This document shows, one piece after another, positions 45,781 to 58,126 of a DNA stretch of 64,000 nucleotides. How positions within the stretch are numbered: the first letter of the stretch is position 1; every line of letters begins with the position of its first letter. Made by a program: the position numbers and the translations under genes. The notes under the pieces are model-generated. The model saw nothing but the letters and a program-made list of their open reading frames with translations. It searched no databases and was not told where the DNA came from. Source of the stretch: Lepus europaeus (lineage: Eukaryota; Chordata; Mammalia; Lagomorpha; Leporidae); NCBI RefSeq assembly GCF_033115175.1, contig NC_084827.1:150839701-150903700 (forward strand), written 5' to 3'.

Positions 45781-47625
45781 TATCTATGTGACAGTCTAGA
45801 TCTAGCCAATGGATTTATGCCATCCAGCAAGGGCATAGATACAAATTCAGCCATCCGACCATCCATCCATTTATATTTTGCTTTCAGTGATAGTAATACT
45901 ATGCTGAAGCTTCTGTCAGAACAAGAATCTATCCTTGATGCTGTCCCAAAACTCAAATCTGGATTTTACTACTGAAATATCTTCTGCTAATCTCTGTCAA
46001 CCAGTTTGTATCTCCACCCACCCTGCCTCCATCTCTCCTAATGACCAGAAATCAGTCTATCATCCATCTGACACCAAGCCCTCAATCACATGTTAAATTC
46101 CTGTCATCCTGACATACCTGTCACTTGAATTCTACTGGTACTTTGCTCCACTAGATGAATTATAATTCATATTCCATTCCTTTAATTCAGTATTCTATGC
46201 ATAAAAGGGGCATAGTGAGTGATGAGGTTTATTGCAATCTTCTGTGGTTCAGGGTCAATGAGAGCAACTAAGAAGCAACAGAGGTGGTGAGCTGACTTGG
46301 CTGTGTGCCTACCAATTCTTAAAGTCACTGAAGCTGTTTACCTTCAAAATGACCCTGGCATTTGGTAATAATATTTCATAACAGCCTCTCTCCAACTGCT
46401 ATGGCAACCAGCCATGAAGATTTGAGTCCAGAGAAATCATGGGCATCATTTTGAGAGCACATTATTTTGGAGGATGAAGATGGGGAAAGGTAGAGGACTT
46501 GGCAGATAATAAAAAGAGGTTGATTTTTAAAAACAAATATTTCCGCCAATTACAATTTAATCCTCCTCTAAATCAGCTGTCCCTGAGGTCCTTTTATTTC
46601 TTTCATCCCATTACTTACTCTATCAAAGAACATAGCTTTCACCATAATAAGAACCAATTCCCTTCTTTTTTTCTAGAACAATGTTTATGTTTTGGCAGGC
46701 TTTCCCTCGTGTGACTTAAAGAACCACATGTGTTTGCAGGCATTCTATCAAGTTGTTTAAAGAGCATAAAACTTGAAGTCATATTTTTGGGAGTAAATTT
46801 TATTGTTATGGCTTTAAAACACAATCAAATAAAAACAAGAATTCCATTAGTAGTTGAATATTGTAATAATAGAGTTGAGAATAAATTTTACTGCTGTAAG
46901 AACTATAAAACAGCAATAATAAAACACTACTATTATGGATAAATTGTCTGAGATGATAACTATAAAACTGTAAAATACAATGATAAGGAGTAATCTAATC
47001 ACCAGGAAAGAGATGATAATAATTCACCCTTGTTAGTGAGGAGCCCATGGTTCCGGCTCATTGGCCCCAGTGCTCTGGGTTGCTGGTTGCATTTCATAAG
47101 GTTACAGAGAGATCATCTTTGGCCAGTGGGGTTGGCAGGAGACCACATATTACAGTGAAACTGGACCTGGTAATTGAGGGAAGTCCAATTATTAGTGACT
47201 GCTAGGAAAATCCTGTGTAGTAATGCCAAATGTCCTCACTACATATTTTAAAATCATCTTCAGGTTTCTACTGACAATTTGTATGTGTTATTTGACCACA
47301 TACTTATAATTTTTATTTATAAGTTCTTTTGCTTCAGAGTAATGGCATGGAAATACATATTTGCTTGACAGGGAGTGTATTGTAACTTTGCTTTTTGTTT
47401 AGATTACTTATGCATCTATTCATCCAGAGTCCATCCTGGTCCCTGTTCAATGAGCATGAGAATGGCAAGAAGACACCCTTAACTCCTAGGTCCCACTCTT
47501 CTTCTGTGGAACAAACAGCTGCATTGCAATCCTTGGGCCAGAATCAGCAGTACCTGTTCACTCACTTGGGGAAAGGGGAGGTGTGCGAATATTGTACCTT
47601 ATCCCTCACTCTGAACACCATCATT
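45781..47625. other. unique DNA
   Basis: No gene or nameable repeat in about 1.8 kb; AT-rich at 46800-47000. Confidence 0.45.
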
Positions 47626-47640
47626 CAAATTCAAGATTCC

Positions 47641-47963
47641 TTTTCTTAAATCACTTTTATTTATTTATTTTCATTTTAGTTGAAATGTAAAGAACATACA
47701 GAGACAGAGACAGAGAGATATTCCATCTGCTGGTTCACTCCCCAGGTGCCTGCAACATGGAGCTGGCCAGGCTAAAGTTGTAAGCCAAGCCCCCAGTCTG
47801 TCTCTCCAAGTGGATACCAGGGACTCAAATATTTGAGCTGTCACCTGCTGCCTCCCAGGGTGCACATTAGCAAGAAAGCTGGAATCAGAAATAGAGCTGG
47901 TTTTCAAAGCCAAGCACTCTGAAATGGGATGCAGGTGTCCCAAGTGGCATCTCACGCATGTGC
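47641..47963 (-). mobile_element. CSINE, older type
   Basis: Inverted: TTTTATTTATTTATTTTCAT, CATCTGCTGGTTCACTCCCC, ATGGGATGCAGGTGTCCCAA. TSD CAAATTCAAGATTCC at 47626-47640 and CAAATTCAAGATTTC at 47964-47978. Confidence 0.9.
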
Positions 47964-47978
47964 CAAATTCAAGATTTC

Positions 47979-49124
47979 TGAATTAACTACAACTAGAAGA
48001 GGTGATGGAAGAATACCACAAAGCATTTTCCTTTAAGGTGTAATTATCTTTAATGAACTATTCTGACTGAGGTTTCTATACCTGCTGCTTCCACTTTCTT
48101 CCTTCTTTAATCAGCCCCAGTCAGGCTTTCCTCCCTACCACCCACATGCCGAAATTGCACTTCCAGGTTTCCAGTCGCCTCTATCCTGCTAGGTTTGATG
48201 GATGAGTTATCAGTCTTCATCTGACTCAACTTCTTAACATTTGGCTCAGTGGGTAATTCTCACTTTCTTGAAATACTTTCCTCATTGGGCTTCTGAGACA
48301 CAACCCCCCAAGCAGTAAAGACTCTTATTAAATTCACTATTCACTCTGCACTGGAGTTTGCCCTCCTCTGTTAGAGCTTTAGCAGCGATCTTAGCTTGAG
48401 ACTTTACCTTTACTGATCTCGTTTGAAACTCAGGCATATCTTAGGTATATCTGAAAACACAGTGTGTTTGGTAGAGTCCCAGCAATGAGATGGACGTTGA
48501 AGGAGGGGAAATCCCTTGGAAATGGATTCAAACTGACTTCAGCATTCTGATTTGGAGAGACATGGTTTTTTGTGTTTTTTGTTGTTGTTGTTGTTGTTGT
48601 TGGCTTGTTTTAGAAGCTGGTGATTGTCAGCCATCAGAACAAGAGAAGGTATTTGACCCCAAATAAAGCTTTAGCTTGCACAGGAGACATGGAGGTTCTG
48701 AATAATTACCATACCCCCCATGACCAGAGCAGAAGATACTGTATGTAGTGTACCCAGCAAACCTGTGTGGAGGGAAGGGCAAGTGTGGTCTACCCTGAAT
48801 ACAGGTGATGAGGATTCCTAGAAATACTTCCCTATACTTAATATAGGGAAGAAAGTTCTTTCTGGATCTGGTGGTTCAAGAGCTTAGACAAATTTGACTT
48901 CAGATGAGAAATGGAATATCAAAAGCAAAATGTTTTCTACTATCAACCTATGTTTGAGGACATGATGGAGTTAATAGGCAATTACTCCAGTCTGTTTCTG
49001 CTGAGACATCCACTTACTGACTTATCTTAATTGTGGGCGCCAACATCATGTTGCAATCTCAGAAATACTTGGTCCACTGACACGCAAGACAGGCATGGGA
49101 TTTTCTGGCTCGCCCTTCAGAAAA
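47979..49124. other. region upstream of CPO, promoter not located
   Basis: Unique DNA that should hold the CPO promoter and 5' UTR. I see no CpG island and no convincing TATA box at a usual distance from the ATG, as is common for a tissue-restricted gene. Includes (GTT)n at 48581-48603. Confidence 0.45.
48581..48603. repeat. (GTT)n microsatellite
   Basis: Seven to eight GTT units. Confidence 0.95.
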
Positions 49125-49192
49125 ATGAAGACTCTGCTTGGGACTCTTTACCTTTTGGGCATGCTGATTCCTGGGGTGCTAGGATATGATAG
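49125..49192 (+). CDS. CPO: carboxypeptidase O, coding exon 1 (signal peptide)
   Basis: CPO is an M14 metallocarboxypeptidase of the intestinal epithelium, known in human as a GPI-anchored enzyme that removes C-terminal acidic residues. This exon gives 22 codons plus two bases: a Met-Lys start, a hydrophobic core rich in Leu/Gly (LYLLGML, then IPGVLG) and the residues Tyr-Asp. The likely signal cleavage follows VLG. The exon ends in AG before a good donor (gtgagt); these two bases join the first base of exon 2 to make Arg, giving YDR-SLAQH as I recall for human CPO. The ATG is the first codon of that signal peptide and has no in-frame alternative fitting the family. There is no large activation propeptide, which is typical of CPO and unlike pancreatic CPA/CPB. 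5' UTR and promoter are not resolved. The next exon is 11.7 kb away. Confidence 0.93.
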
Positions 49193-49559
49193 GTGAGTGT
49201 GAATTGGGAAAGGGGTTGGTTAATATGATTGAGAATGTCCAAAGGAATGCTTTTTTTCAAGATCTGTGAAGCTGGCTTCTCCCTCGTTCCTATCCATACA
49301 CACCACCATGAAGTGAGAATAATGAAGATCACTGAATTTTTTCTGTTGAACATTACTCTAATAATCATTGAAAAAAATAAATATCTGTCAAATATCTAGC
49401 CCAATATATGACATATACCAATTGATATACTTTGTGGTTTCAAAAATAAAATTATAAAAAAGATGTTTTCATAGTTTTCTGTACATTTTATGTAGTTTCT
49501 CAATTAGTAAATCACATTATTCTAATTGCTAAGAAAAATGCTTAAAATTGCCACATGAT

Positions 49560-50480
49560 TTGAACCGGAGATAATTACTGTTAATGTTTTTGGCTGGATA
49601 GATAGCTAATTGTGTATACAGTAGTATTACTGGAAGTTTGCATGTGTTATAGAAAAGCACATTAAAATATGTTATAGAAAATTACCTATGGCATTTCTAA
49701 TTCATTTAAAACATGTTTTAACTCATATTTCAGCATTTATCCAATTTCTGCTTTTCATTTTTACAAATAATACCATGATGAGCAATCAGTTACATATTTT
49801 TATTTTGTGAATCTTTGCTCCTTTCCCTAATATAAATGATAAAAAACAGTTACTGGGTCAGAGGCTGAGAAAAATTTAAAGATTTGGCTGCACCCTACCA
49901 AATTGTTCTCCAGAGTGTTGCCTCTGTTTACACTTCCAACAACAGTGTATGAAAGCACTGTTCAAATATGTGCCGTTTTTTTTTAAATTTATTTATTTTA
50001 CTTGAAAGTCAGAGTTCCAGAGACAGAGAGAGAGAGAGAGAGGGAGAGAGAGGAGAGAGAGGTTTTCCATCTGATGGTTCACTCCCCAGTTGGCTGCAAT
50101 GGCTGGAGCTGCGCCGATCTGAAGCCAGGAGCCAGGAGCCTCCTCTGGGTCTCCCACATGGGTGCAGGGGCCCAAGGACTTGAGCCATCTTCTGCTTCTT
50201 TCCCAGGCCACAGTAGAGAGTTGGACAGGAAGTGGAGCAGCCTGAACTGGAACCGGCATCCGTATGGGATGCTGGCGCTTCAGGCCAGGGTGTTAACTAG
50301 CTGTGCCACAGTGCCAGTGTCTAGCCAATTTGATAAATGAAAAATACCAACTATTGATTTCTTTGCGTTTTGTTGATTCATAATAAAGTTAGCTGTTTGG
50401 GTTTGTTATCAATTTCATTATTTTATAAATCACCTGTTTACATAATTTACCCATTTTGATGGTCTTTCCCTATTCTTTTT
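49560..50480 (-). mobile_element. old L1 3' region, antisense, in CPO intron 1
   Basis: CAAATAATACCATGATGAGC, TACCAAATTGTTCTCCAGAG and TTACACTTCCAACAACAGTG, then beyond the CSINE AGCCAATTTGATAAATGAAA and ACATAATTTACCCATTTTGA, as in old L1ME-type elements. Start uncertain. Confidence 0.6.
49977..50315 (-). mobile_element. CSINE in CPO intron 1
   Basis: Inverted C-repeat: TTTAAATTTATTTATTTTAC, (AG)n tract at 50026-50060, body, head ending GTGCCACAGTGCCAGTG. Confidence 0.92.
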
Positions 50481-50844
50481 TTTTTTATTTTATTTATTTA
50501 TTTATTTATTTTTGACAGGCAGAGTGGACAGTGAGAGAGAGAGAGACAGAGAGAAAGGTCTTCCTTTGCCATTGGTTCACCCTCCAATGGCCACTGCGGC
50601 CGGTGCGCTGTGGCCGGCGCACCGTGGTGATCTGATGGCAGGAGCCAGGTGCTTATCCTGGTCTCCCATGGGGTGCAGGGCCCAAGCACTTGGGCCATCC
50701 TCCACTGCACTCCCGGGCCATAGCAGAGAGCTGGCCTGGAAGAGGGGCAACCGGGACAGAATCCGGCACCCCGACCAGGACTAGAACCTGGTGTGCCGGC
50801 GCCGCAAGGCGGGGGATTAGCCTGTTGAGCCACGGCGCCGGCCA
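50478..50844 (-). mobile_element. CSINE, younger type, in CPO intron 1
   Basis: Inverted: TTATTTATTTATTTATTTTT, GACAGGCAGAGTGGACAGTG, to GCCACGGCGCCGGCC. Only lightly diverged from the copies at 39869 and 51853. The latter is inverted relative to it, 1 kb away. Confidence 0.95.
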
Positions 50845-50849
50845 TACTT

Positions 50850-51155
50850 TTTCTTTTTTAAAAGTTATACTCATGTATTTATTTATTTGAAAGGTAGAGC
50901 AGCAAAGAGAGAGGGGGAGAGAGAGAAAGAGAGAGCTTCCATCCACTGGTTCACTCCCCCAAATGACTGCAACAGCCAGGTCTGGATCAGACAGAGACAC
51001 AAACTCCATCTTGGTCTCCCACATGGGTGGGGGGGGCCCATATACTTGGACCATCTTCTGCTGCCTTCTCAAGTGCGTTAGTAGGAAGCTGAACTGGAAG
51101 TGGAGCAGCCAGAACTGTTAATTAACCAGCTCTCCACTATGAAATGTTGGCATCT
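50850..51155 (-). mobile_element. CSINE in CPO intron 1
   Basis: Inverted older C-repeat directly beside the previous one: TATTTATTTATTTGAAAGGT, CATCCACTGGTTCACTCCCC, GGTCTCCCACATGGGTGG; degenerate head. Confidence 0.87.
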
Positions 51156-51759
51156 TCTGGGACTACTTTTGTATATGTAATCTGTCATTCACCAAAATTT
51201 CATTGTGTGGCTCTATTAAACTGTATGTGCTCATAGTTTGCATATAAAGTTTTCTGTTTTTCACATAGATCATTATTTTGTTCAGTTGGCAGATCTCATG
51301 AAGTATGTGTGGTTAGAATAAGTATTTCCTCTTTTGCCTCATGGTTATAGTGATTTTGCAATAAACTTGCTTTCACAGAATAAAGAACCCCACTCTGAAT
51401 TTTACTCCATATTAATTGTGTGAACTCAGCTTGTTCCTTATCTTAATAGACTGTCTGATTTCAGATATGTTAAGGGAGTCCAGGATTTATGTGTTGCCCA
51501 AAATCTGTTTGGACATCTTCCTCATTTTTTCTATTATTTACTAATCTTCATAGAAAAGTACTTTATCTTCCTTTCTGAAATTCTTCATCCATAAATTAGA
51601 GACAACAACTCTTACAAATTTCACAGGAAAACAATGAAAAAAAAAACAGGCAGCTTAAAAATATCAAGCACCTTAAAATTTACATGTTTTTTGATCTGGT
51701 CCCTGCCTCTAGAAGTCTACACTGAGGGAATGAACAGAAAAACTACAAAAGATGTCTTA

Positions 51760-52430
51760 CGTACTGAGACGCAGCTTTAAATATGATATGAATATTGTAA
51801 TATTTGGAAATAATCTAAGTGCCCCTTGTCAGATTAAATATGATATATGGATGGCCGGCGCCATGGCTCAACAGTCTAATCCTCCGCCTAGCGGCGCCGG
51901 CACACCAGGTTCTAGTCCTGGTCGGGGCACCGGATTCTGTCCCGGTTGCCCCTCTTCCAGGCCAGCTCTCTGCTGTGGCCCGGGAGTGCAGTGGAGGATG
52001 GCTCAAGTGCTTGGGCCCTGCACCCCATGGGAGACCAGGATAAGCACCTGGCTCCTGCCTTCGGATCAGCGCAGTGCGCCGGCCACAGCGCACCGGCCGC
52101 GGCGGCCATTGGAGGGTGAACCAACGGCAAAGGAAGACCTTTCTCTCTGTCTCTCTCTCACTGTCCACTCTGCCTGTCCATATATATATATGATATATGG
52201 CAAAGGGTTGTGAGAAAAATAATTGTGAAAACTTTTAGCAGCATAGGGAAACACATGTCTTACACTAAAGGAAAGATGCAGAATGCAAAATGAAGTAAAA
52301 TACTTAGAAAAATAAAAAAAGCAATATATACCAAAATGGTAATTTTTATCTATGGTTGGTGATTTTTTTCCTTCCCTCAACTATTCTTCATTTTGCAATT
52401 ATTCTACAATGAACATGCATAACACTTCTA
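51760..52430 (+). mobile_element. old L1M 3' region, sense, split by CSINE
   Basis: TTGGAAATAATCTAAGTGCC before and ATGCAGAATGCAAAATGAAG, CAATTATTCTACAATGAACA after the CSINE are typical of old L1 3' ends. Confidence 0.55.
51853..52187 (+). mobile_element. CSINE, younger type, in CPO intron 1
   Basis: Sense: GGCCGGCGCCATGGCTCAAC head, GGTTCTAGTCCTGG B box, CACTCTGCCTGTCC end. Exact 13-base TSD ATATGATATATGG at 51838-51850 and 52188-52200. Confidence 0.95.
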
Positions 52431-52839
52431 TTTAATGAGAATGATTGCCAAGGCTCTCAGGCTGTGGGGCTCCAATAAAAGGCTTCCATTGGACAGTTAC
52501 TCATGACTGCACCTGAGGAAAACATTTCAAATCTGCTTGTTCTGTTTTCATTATAATTTGCTGATACAAAATAATGTTCACTCTACGTGACTCTTACCAA
52601 CTCAAAACACAGATTAGCTGCAGTTTTGATGCTCTTTATTCACAACAGAATATATGAGAGATGGTAATCTAGAAAATATAAAATTAATGAAGATTACAAG
52701 TGTTGTAATCTTTGCCTTGAGAATTTAGGGAGGTTATTTCCTATATAATTATGAATAGTCTCTAAAAATGTAAGTCTATTTAATCACTTGGGATTTAGAA
52801 ATGTGAGTCTAATGACTTGAAAAATATTCAAACTGAGCA

Positions 52840-53290
52840 ATGAGAATAAAGATTTATAAAAATGTTATTTGTACAGAGTTATTTACAATAGCAAAAAACA
52901 AAAATGGAAGCAGCTTTAATATGCAGCATAGAAGAAAATATTTAAATAAATGATGCTACATAATACAGATTTATTATCAAATAATATGCAGTCATTAAAA
53001 ATAATGTTTAAACAGATTTTTCACTGATTTGAAGCAATGTATCTGGTAGAATATGGAATACAAAGGAAGGAATACAAAATTCTGTACAAGTACAGATATA
53101 ATCTTCTATGATTAAGAACAATGTATGCATAGACAAAACACTGATAGTAACTGTGCCAAAATGTCAAACAGACTTAATTCAGGGAAATGAAATTAGTGAG
53201 AATTATTCTTTCTTTCTCTCTTATATTTTTCTTCTCCTTTTCCTATTTTCTATACTTTCTAAATTTTCCACTTTAAATATATGTGAATTT
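52840..53290 (+). mobile_element. old L1M 3' region, sense
   Basis: TTTACAATAGCAAAAAACAA, ATGCAGTCATTAAAAATAAT and TTTCTATACTTTCTAAATTT are L1ME-like. Fades into unique sequence. Confidence 0.55.
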
Positions 53291-54030
53291 TGTAAGCAGA
53301 AATACATTGAAAATACATTACCCTTATGAAATATTCACAAGACTGCTTCTTCACGAAGTATTTAAAATACAAATTTTTCCTCAATATTCATGGTGGGTTT
53401 TTTTTTTTTTTTTGCCTCTTATCCATTGCTGTCAAAATTCCATCAGACAATCTTTGATCTGCAGCATCTATTAATAATGCACCCCGAAGGCTCATTTTTC
53501 TGTAAAACATTTTAGGAATTTCCATTTATAATGAATACACAAAGTACAATAATCTTTCTGTTTGGTCAGTGAGATGAGACTGGTGATATTTAGGCAATTA
53601 GCCAGTCTTCCCTTCCCTAACTACATGTATTAAGTATCATCCAAGAAATCGCCAAGCAACAGAGCATAGTCTTTCTAAGTATATAGTTTAAATATTTTCT
53701 TGAACCAGGAATTAGGATTTCTGAGGTTTAATTATTGTATCTAGGGTTAGTATAAAAATGATAAACAATTTCAATAATAGATGTTTTCACTCAGATATTA
53801 GCCTATTCACATTTTTGAATCTTGAATGGACCTAGTCATTCAATGCTGTCTTTAGGAAGAAACAAACCCACACGTTCTGTAGCTGTTATATGGGGGAAAG
53901 CCAAATATTGGTTCTTGGAAGTGTCCAATTGCATTTAATTTATTTCCCTCTCTTGTGACATTGACAGGGTATTGAAGTCCAATTGAAACAGAAATTCACC
54001 AGGTGCAAGTCCTGCTTTGTAGTATACAGC
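53291..54030. other. CPO intron 1, no recognised element
   Basis: Unique AT-rich intron DNA; T-run at 53398-53413. Confidence 0.45.
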
Positions 54031-54034
54031 CAAG

Positions 54035-54385
54035 CTTCTATATTCACAGGTTCTGCCAGGCTTACGTATCCACCAGTTCCATATTCTCCAAGTCAGACAA
54101 TCTCAGGTCAAGGATACCCAGAAAGAATGGTATCTGTATGGAAAATATACAGACTTTCTTGTCATTTTTCCATAAACAATATAGTATAATGACCATTTAC
54201 ATAGCTTTCACATTGTATTAGGTATTATGAGTAAGATAGAGATTTAACATATACAGTAGGATGCCAGAAGTAAATTATATGCAAACAGCATACCATTCTT
54301 TATAAGGGACTTGAGCTTCTGTGGATTTTGGTATCTACAATGCTCTTAGAAGCAGTCCCTCTGAGGATAACAAGGATTGACTTAA
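54035..54385 (+). mobile_element. MER2-type Tigger DNA transposon relic
   Basis: ATTCACAGGTTCTGCCAGGC, CAATATAGTATAATGACCAT, ACATTGTATTAGGTATTATG, TATAAGGGACTTGAGCTTCT and GTGGATTTTGGTATCTACAA follow MER2 closely. Non-coding. Confidence 0.8.
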
Positions 54386-54774
54386 CTCATTTTCCTATCC
54401 TATTGAGTAGACACTTGTGATAAAGAAAAACCTAAGCATTCGCTAAACTAAATGAAGGAACAAAAACCAGCCACCACCCTTGATCCCATCACTGTCATGA
54501 GAGTACCTTCCATGATGTTGTTTCCTAGCAGGACCCAGCACAGAACCAGTATGAGGCAGAAGAAAAGGGAGCAGGGTAAAAACAGCGTCTTCACTTCCTC
54601 TCCCCCTCCCATGCTGACACAGGGTTAAAATTATTTTCTTGTGACTTCTTAATGCCGGTAGTTTAAAGTAAAATTCGATGATTTTTAAAATAAGTTAATA
54701 AATATTTTACACTATTTTCTAGGGTGTAATTATAGTTTAACCTCTGTAACTAAGTCTTCAGAAAACAAAAAGAA

Positions 54775-54890
54775 TTGGGATAATAACAGTTACCTTAAGG
54801 ATTGTCATAAGGATCAAACGAGTATGTATATAGATATCAAGTTCTTAGAAGAGTTCTGGTGCACTTAGCTGTTAGCCATTTATTACTGGC
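54775..54890 (+). mobile_element. MIR fragment
   Basis: GGGATAATAACAGTTACCTT, AAGGATTGTCATAAGGATCA and AGTTCTGGTGCACTTAGCTG fit the MIR core and 3' part. Confidence 0.55.
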
Positions 54891-54974
54891 TGTGTTTGCA
54901 TTTCAAATTTTCTTTTTCTTTGCATTTAATTGGTAGTTATCCAGGCACTACTTTATCACACCTTATATCCTGCT

Positions 54975-55213
54975 TTTTGTTTAAGATTTATCTATCTAAC
55001 TATCTAAGAGGCAGAGTTACAGAGAAAAAGAGGAAGAGGAAGTAATCTTCCATTTTCTGATTCACTTCCCAAATGGCCACAACAGCAGGACAGCAGGCAA
55101 GGCTGACCAGGAGCTTGGAACTCTACCCGGGTCTCCCAAGTGGGTGGCAAGGGTCCAGGTACTTTGGGCTTCTGCTGCTTTCCCAGGTACACTAGCAGGA
55201 AGCTTGGATCATC
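54975..55213 (-). mobile_element. CSINE, head truncated
   Basis: Inverted: TTTAAGATTTATCTATCTAA to CTAGCAGGAAGCTTGGATC; the tRNA-like part is missing. ATATCCTG flanks both ends as TSD. Confidence 0.85.
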
Positions 55214-55324
55214 ATATCCTGTTATTTAATGGCTAAGTTATTTTGCTTTTGACCGTTATTAGGTTTTACTGTTCAGTAAATTTTTAACTCTCAAAGAAAT
55301 CTTTTCTGTTACTCTTATTACTAC

Positions 55325-55445
55325 TTTTGCATGAAGTCCTAAGGGTACATCCTTGCTGAGTTGTTGAATGGACTAAATAAGATAAATATAAAGTGGTTTG
55401 ACCAGTGACTAGCATATAGTGCTCAGTAAAGGTTAACTAATATTA
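55325..55445 (+). mobile_element. MIR 3' fragment
   Basis: GGACTAAATAAGATAAATAT, AGTGACTAGCATATAGTGCT and CAGTAAAGGTTAACTAA match the end of MIR. Confidence 0.55.
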
Positions 55446-56649
55446 TTATAATATATATATATTGATTAGTTAATAAAGTCATAAAATGTGCTTCTGAAAA
55501 TTTATGTATAGATTCAATTTTTATGAATTTTAAGCACACTAGGAAATGTGCATATTTTTTATAAAATGATACTATTTTTGTGAAGCAATCAGCATCAACA
55601 TATTGCTTGCACTAATGTATGTATATTTATGTAGGAATTCCTCACACTGATGCACCCTGCCTTAATAAAAAATACAATGATTGGTAAATAATAAAAATGA
55701 GTCCCTAAATCACATGAAGAAACAACTATTACAAATTGAATAACATTTTTCTTTTAATCTCCTTTTCAAATTTATTTTCATTTTGTAACTAGTCATTTAG
55801 ATAATCCTTGCTCTTGAGATATTTTTCATCTGGACAAGCTAAGTAAGGTAAAATTCATTCAACAATGTCATAACATATTTATAACTCTGAGGACAAAGAG
55901 CTCCTGTTAAATTCAAATTAACAATGATAAGTGTAGTAGAACTGCATGGAGAAGTTGATTTCCATCAGAGTAGTTAATTGTGGTACATGATGCTAAATGA
56001 ACCAGATAAAAAGATTAACATTTAATCGATCCAGTTATTGGACTTAGGTAAATATGAATGAATTTTGAGTTACAATTAATTCTATCAAAACATTTTGTAG
56101 TTTGACACTCTTCGCGAATAGTGTCAGTAGGATGGCTAAATTATCATCTGTATGATTTTATTTTTAATGCCACTACAGCTAAATTAGGCTTTTGCTTCAG
56201 ACTACAAAGTCCAAACATTTATTAGTAATTTACTAGGTACAATTAATGCAATAATTGCTACACATGTAATAGTTTATTTAACTACCATAAGAATCCTTTG
56301 GGAAGGTACTATTAGTATAACTGAAGAAATGAAGGCTTAGAGAAAGAGAGGAAAAAATACCATAACTGTTCAAAAAATGTGGAAAAGCATGACAATCATT
56401 ACAATATTAGCTAATTAGATATCTAACATAGCTCTTTGCTATTCAGGATCACTATGCAAAAGTTTGCACTCTAGTACCTTTAAAATCCCATTCCCTGGTA
56501 CCCTTAATATGGTAATCACTCTACATATATTTTCTTAAATGAATTGTCAGTTACTATTCTGTCACAATGAAAATATAATTCCACTTCTACTTCAATAAGG
56601 CCTTTCATCTAAAAAACTAGAACATTCATCAAATGTTTGTGTGGCTTAG
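55446..56649. other. CPO intron 1, AT-rich, one MIR trace
   Basis: Unique sequence apart from an antisense MIR trace at about 56255-56350 (TTATTTAACTACCATAAGAA, TGAAGGCTTAGAGAAAGAG). Confidence 0.45.
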
Positions 56650-56860
56650 CTATAGAGTACTAGCTGTCCGACTTACTAGCTCTATGACTCTTTACAAATT
56701 ACTTAATTTCTCTTGACCTCAGCTTCCTCATTTGCAAAATATAGACAGTAACAATCCCCAGGGTTGAGGTAAGAATGAAATTACATACTGTGTGTAAATG
56801 TGAGCTCTTCAGTTCTAGCACAACTTCTGGCATAGAGAAGATACTGAATAGTTTATTAAA
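56650..56860 (+). mobile_element. MIR
   Basis: ACTTACTAGCTCTATGACTC, ACAAATTACTTAATTTCTC, CTCAGCTTCCTCATTTGCAA and AACTTCTGGCATAGAGAAG follow the MIR consensus through core and 3' end. Confidence 0.85.
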
Positions 56861-57643
56861 CTGTTAAACCATAAAGAGACAACTGGAATAAGTTGGTATC
56901 TATTAAAGATATTGAGTGAGTAATTAATAATTTCTAAAACCAAAAGCACAAGGCCTAAATGAGTTTGCTGGTGAATTCTGCCAAACATTTAAAAAAGAAT
57001 TTATACCAACTCTGTAAATCTCTTACAGAAGATAGAAGCAGAGACAATATGTCCTAAAAAATGTTACAGGGCCAGCTGTATTACAAGTAAAAATCAAAGA
57101 TATGGTAAATAAAGAATGTTATAGACCAAAATCCCTCATAAACAGCTGAAAAATCCTCAACAAATGTTAGCAAATCAAAGCCAGCAATATATGTATAAAA
57201 AGAATTATACAGCATGACCAAGTGTGATTTATCCCAGTTATGCAAGGCTGGTTCAGCATTCAAAAATCAACTAATGTTATTATACCCACAAGTTAAAGAA
57301 GAAAAGTACACAATAATACCAATAAACAGTAAAAGTATTTGACAAAATCCAATATTATATATTATAAAAGAAAAGAACAACTTCTTCAACCTGATAAAGA
57401 ACAGCTCCAAAAAATCTGTAGCTAGCACCATACTTAATAGTGAGAACATAGAAACTTTCCCACTAAGCTCAATCAAGGTAAGGATGTCTATTCTCATCAT
57501 TGTTTTTCAGCATTGTATTGGAAGGCCTACCTGATACAGTAAGACAAGCAAGGGGAATAAAAGGTATGCAGATTGTGAAGGAAGAAATAAAAATGACCTT
57601 TTTTAGCAGATGACATTATTGTGTGTGTAGAAAAACAGAATCT

Positions 57644-58029
57644 AAATCAACAACAGGCGTCACTGTGTACTTACTCTCCATGTAGGACCTCTGTCCTTAA
57701 TGTGTTGTACTATGTGAATTAATGGTAAAACTACTACTAAAACAGTACTCTATACTTTGTATGTCTGTGTGGGTGCAAACTGTTGAAATCTTTACTTAGT
57801 AAATACTAAGTAGATCTTCTGTATATAAAGATAATTGAAAATGAATCTTGATGAAGATTGGGATGGGAGAGGGAGTGGCAGATGGGATGGTTTCGAGTGG
57901 GAGGGAGGTTATAATCCAAAAGTTGTACTTTGGAAATTTATATTTATTAAATAAAAGATTTTAAAAAAGAAAGAAAATGCTGCAATAAACATGGGAATAC
58001 AGATAAAAAAATATTTTAAAAAAGAAAAA
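57644..58029 (+). mobile_element. rabbit-type L1 3' end with extra 3' sequence
   Basis: 57644-57970 is a single-unit rabbit L1 3' UTR (AACAACAGGCGTCACTGTGT, G-rich tract at 57855-57905, AATAAAAGATTTTAAAAAA). It is followed by about 40 bases of different sequence and a second A-rich run, and only then by the TSD: GAAAAACAGAATC at 57630-57642, GAAAAACAGATTC at 58030-58042. See findings. Confidence 0.8.
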
Positions 58030-58126
58030 GAAAAACAGATTCAACAGCAACAAAAGCTCCTGGAACTAATAATTATAGTAAAGTTATAAGATGTAAGATT
58101 AACACATTAAAGTCATCCCATTTTCT

